From: an uncultured beta proteobacterium
GTDB lineage: Bacteria; Pseudomonadota; Gammaproteobacteria; Burkholderiales; Rhodocyclaceae
Length of the DNA stretch: 6,778 nt
NCBI GenBank assembly: GCA_903910495.1
Contig: CAIVZW010000222.1
Span: 1-6,778 of the forward strand
Direction: 5' to 3'
Part shown: piece by piece, positions 5,699 to 6,778 of the stretch
How the letters are laid out: each line of letters begins with the position of its first letter
Position numbering within the stretch: position 1 is the first letter of the stretch
Translations under genes and position numbers: made by a program
Notes under the pieces: model-generated
What the model was told of the DNA's origin: nothing
What the model saw: the letters and a program-made list of their open reading frames with translations, nothing else
Databases searched by the model: none

Positions 5699-6099
5699 TT
5701 TGTGTAAATTTCCTTAGGGTCTTTCAATACCGGATCGGCAGGAACCCAGCGCTCCCCTTGCAATTCCAGGAAGAAGCAGCTCTCGCGACCGGTGTGACAG
5801 GCAATTCCGCCCACCTGCTCCACTGACAGCAACACTACGTCACCGTCGCAATCGGCACGAATCGAACGCAGTTTCTGGAAATGCCCGGACTCTTCGCCCT
5901 TGCGCCAAAGCCGCTGTCGTGACCTTGACCAGTATACCGCGTTCCCGCTGGCCAGCGTTTCCTGCAGTGACTGGCGATTCATCCAGGCAAACATCACGAC
6001 GCGACCGCTCGTTGCGTCCTGCGCGATGGCCGGAATCATGCCCTGCTCGTCCCACTTGAGCGCGTCCAGCCAGGGCAGGCTGGTATCCAGGTCGCTCAT
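5695..6099 (-). CDS. hisI: Phosphoribosyl-AMP cyclohydrolase HisI
   Basis: 134 residues. HisI opens the adenine ring of phosphoribosyl-AMP, the third step of histidine synthesis, using zinc and magnesium. Visible motifs are VVMFAWMN at 34-41, [20 protein letters not shown] at 56-75, RADCDGD at 81-87 (metal-binding D83, D85, D87 and zinc ligand C84), and [10 protein letters not shown] at 101-110 (zinc ligands C101 and C108). The length fits the monofunctional enzyme, with no HisE domain attached. It overlaps hisF upstream and hisE downstream by four bases each (ATGA), which indicates tight co-translation. Confidence 0.97.
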   Translation of the reverse strand: MSDLDTSLPWLDALKWDEQGMIPAIAQDATSGRVVMFAWMNRQSLQETLASGNAVYWSRSRQRLWRKGEESGHFQKLRSIRADCDGDVVLLSVEQVGGIACHTGRESCFFLELQGERWVPADPVLKDPKEIYTK

Positions 6100-6778
6100 A
6101 GCCTGACCTCGATGCCGCGTTCGTGCATATATTGCTTTGCCTGACGCACCGTATATTCGCCGAAGTGGAAGATACTCGCCGCCAGTACCGCATCGGCACG
6201 CCCTTGCGTAACGCCATCGGCCAGATGCTGCAGATTGCCGACTCCGCCGCTGGCGATCACCGGCACATCGACGGCGTCGGACACGGCGCGCGTCAGCGGC
6301 AAATCAAAGCCATTTTTCGTTCCATCACGGTCCATGCTGGTGAGCAGGATTTCGCCGGCACCGAGTTGCTGCACGCGGCGCGCCCATTCGATGACGTCCA
6401 GGCCGGTACGCTTGCGTCCGCCGTGGGTGAATACCTCCCACTGGCCCGGCGCTACCTGCTTGGCGTCAATGGCCACCACAATGCACTGGTTGCCGACCTT
6501 GGCCGAGGCTTCGGCGACAAGATCGGGATTATTGACCGCGGCCGTATTCATGCTCACCTTGTCGGCGCCGGCGTTGAGCAGGCGGCGCACATCGGCCACC
6601 GTGCGCACGCCGCCGCCGACGGTCAGCGGGATGAAAACCTGCGCCGCGCACGCCTCGACGATGTGCAGGATGATGTCGCGCTGATCGGAAGAAGCGGTGA
6701 TGTCGAGAAAAGTGACCTCATCGGCACCCTGCTCGTCGTAGCGACGGGCAATTTCGACAGGATCTCCTGCATCACGCA
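6096..6778 (-). CDS. hisF: Imidazole glycerol phosphate synthase cyclase subunit HisF (5' end outside window)
   Basis: 226 residues are visible, in frame to the right edge; roughly 25-30 N-terminal residues, including the first catalytic Asp, are missing. HisF is a beta/alpha barrel that, with HisH, converts PRFAR and glutamine-derived ammonia into imidazole glycerol phosphate and AICAR. Family signatures appear in order: [44 protein letters not shown] (the Asp equivalent to the second catalytic residue, D130 in Thermotoga HisF), [24 protein letters not shown] and [12 protein letters not shown]. The first ATG wholly inside the window (6608) is internal: coding similarity continues well past it to the edge. 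The stop overlaps the hisI start (ATGA). Confidence 0.97.
   Translation of the reverse strand, partial: RDAGDPVEIARRYDEQGADEVTFLDITASSDQRDIILHIVEACAAQVFIPLTVGGGVRTVADVRRLLNAGADKVSMNTAAVNNPDLVAEASAKVGNQCIVVAIDAKQVAPGQWEVFTHGGRKRTGLDVIEWARRVQQLGAGEILLTSMDRDGTKNGFDLPLTRAVSDAVDVPVIASGGVGNLQHLADGVTQGRADAVLAASIFHFGEYTVRQAKQYMHERGIEVRL

Overview
The window looks like a betaproteobacterial chromosome segment (Rhodocyclales/Nitrosomonadales-like). This rests on gene order and protein character, not on a database search. The minus strand carries the conserved run hisF-hisI-hisE-hinT-tatA-tatB-tatC. The left edge carries the 3' end of a plus-strand PDZ protease (HtrA/Deg type). From general knowledge of betaproteobacteria, tatC and a Deg-type protease gene often lie close together at this locus. 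Here about 3.3 kb separates them, and that space holds two further plus-strand genes.

Layout. 2-208: C-terminal PDZ domain of the protease. 209-724: long stretch without a convincing gene, partly A+T-richer, with a sigma70-like promoter near its right end. 725-1627: DUF362-family protein with a strong twin-arginine signal. 1637-1776: an intercistronic element built from several stem-loops. The last stem-loop, a perfect 9-bp inverted repeat, ends exactly at the next start codon. 1777-3336: a 519-residue membrane polyferredoxin that reads as NapH fused to NapG, with a Tat-like RR motif at the junction. 3337-3538: convergent spacer with only weak hairpins. 3539-5008: tatC, tatB, tatA. 5021-6778: hinT, hisE, hisI and a hisF lacking its 5' end.

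How the genes may work together. The right half is ordinary: histidine biosynthesis (HisF, HisI, HisE), a HIT nucleotide hydrolase and the Tat translocase, packed as one transcription unit with ATGA overlaps and short gaps. The left half is a two-gene accessory module. By analogy with NapGH, the fusion could take electrons from quinol and pass them along six predicted [4Fe-4S] clusters. Its partner would be the Tat-exported DUF362 protein, whose chemistry is unknown. Both proteins carry twin-arginine features and sit beside tatABC. The family calls are well supported by motifs; the electron-transfer role and the insertion history are inference.
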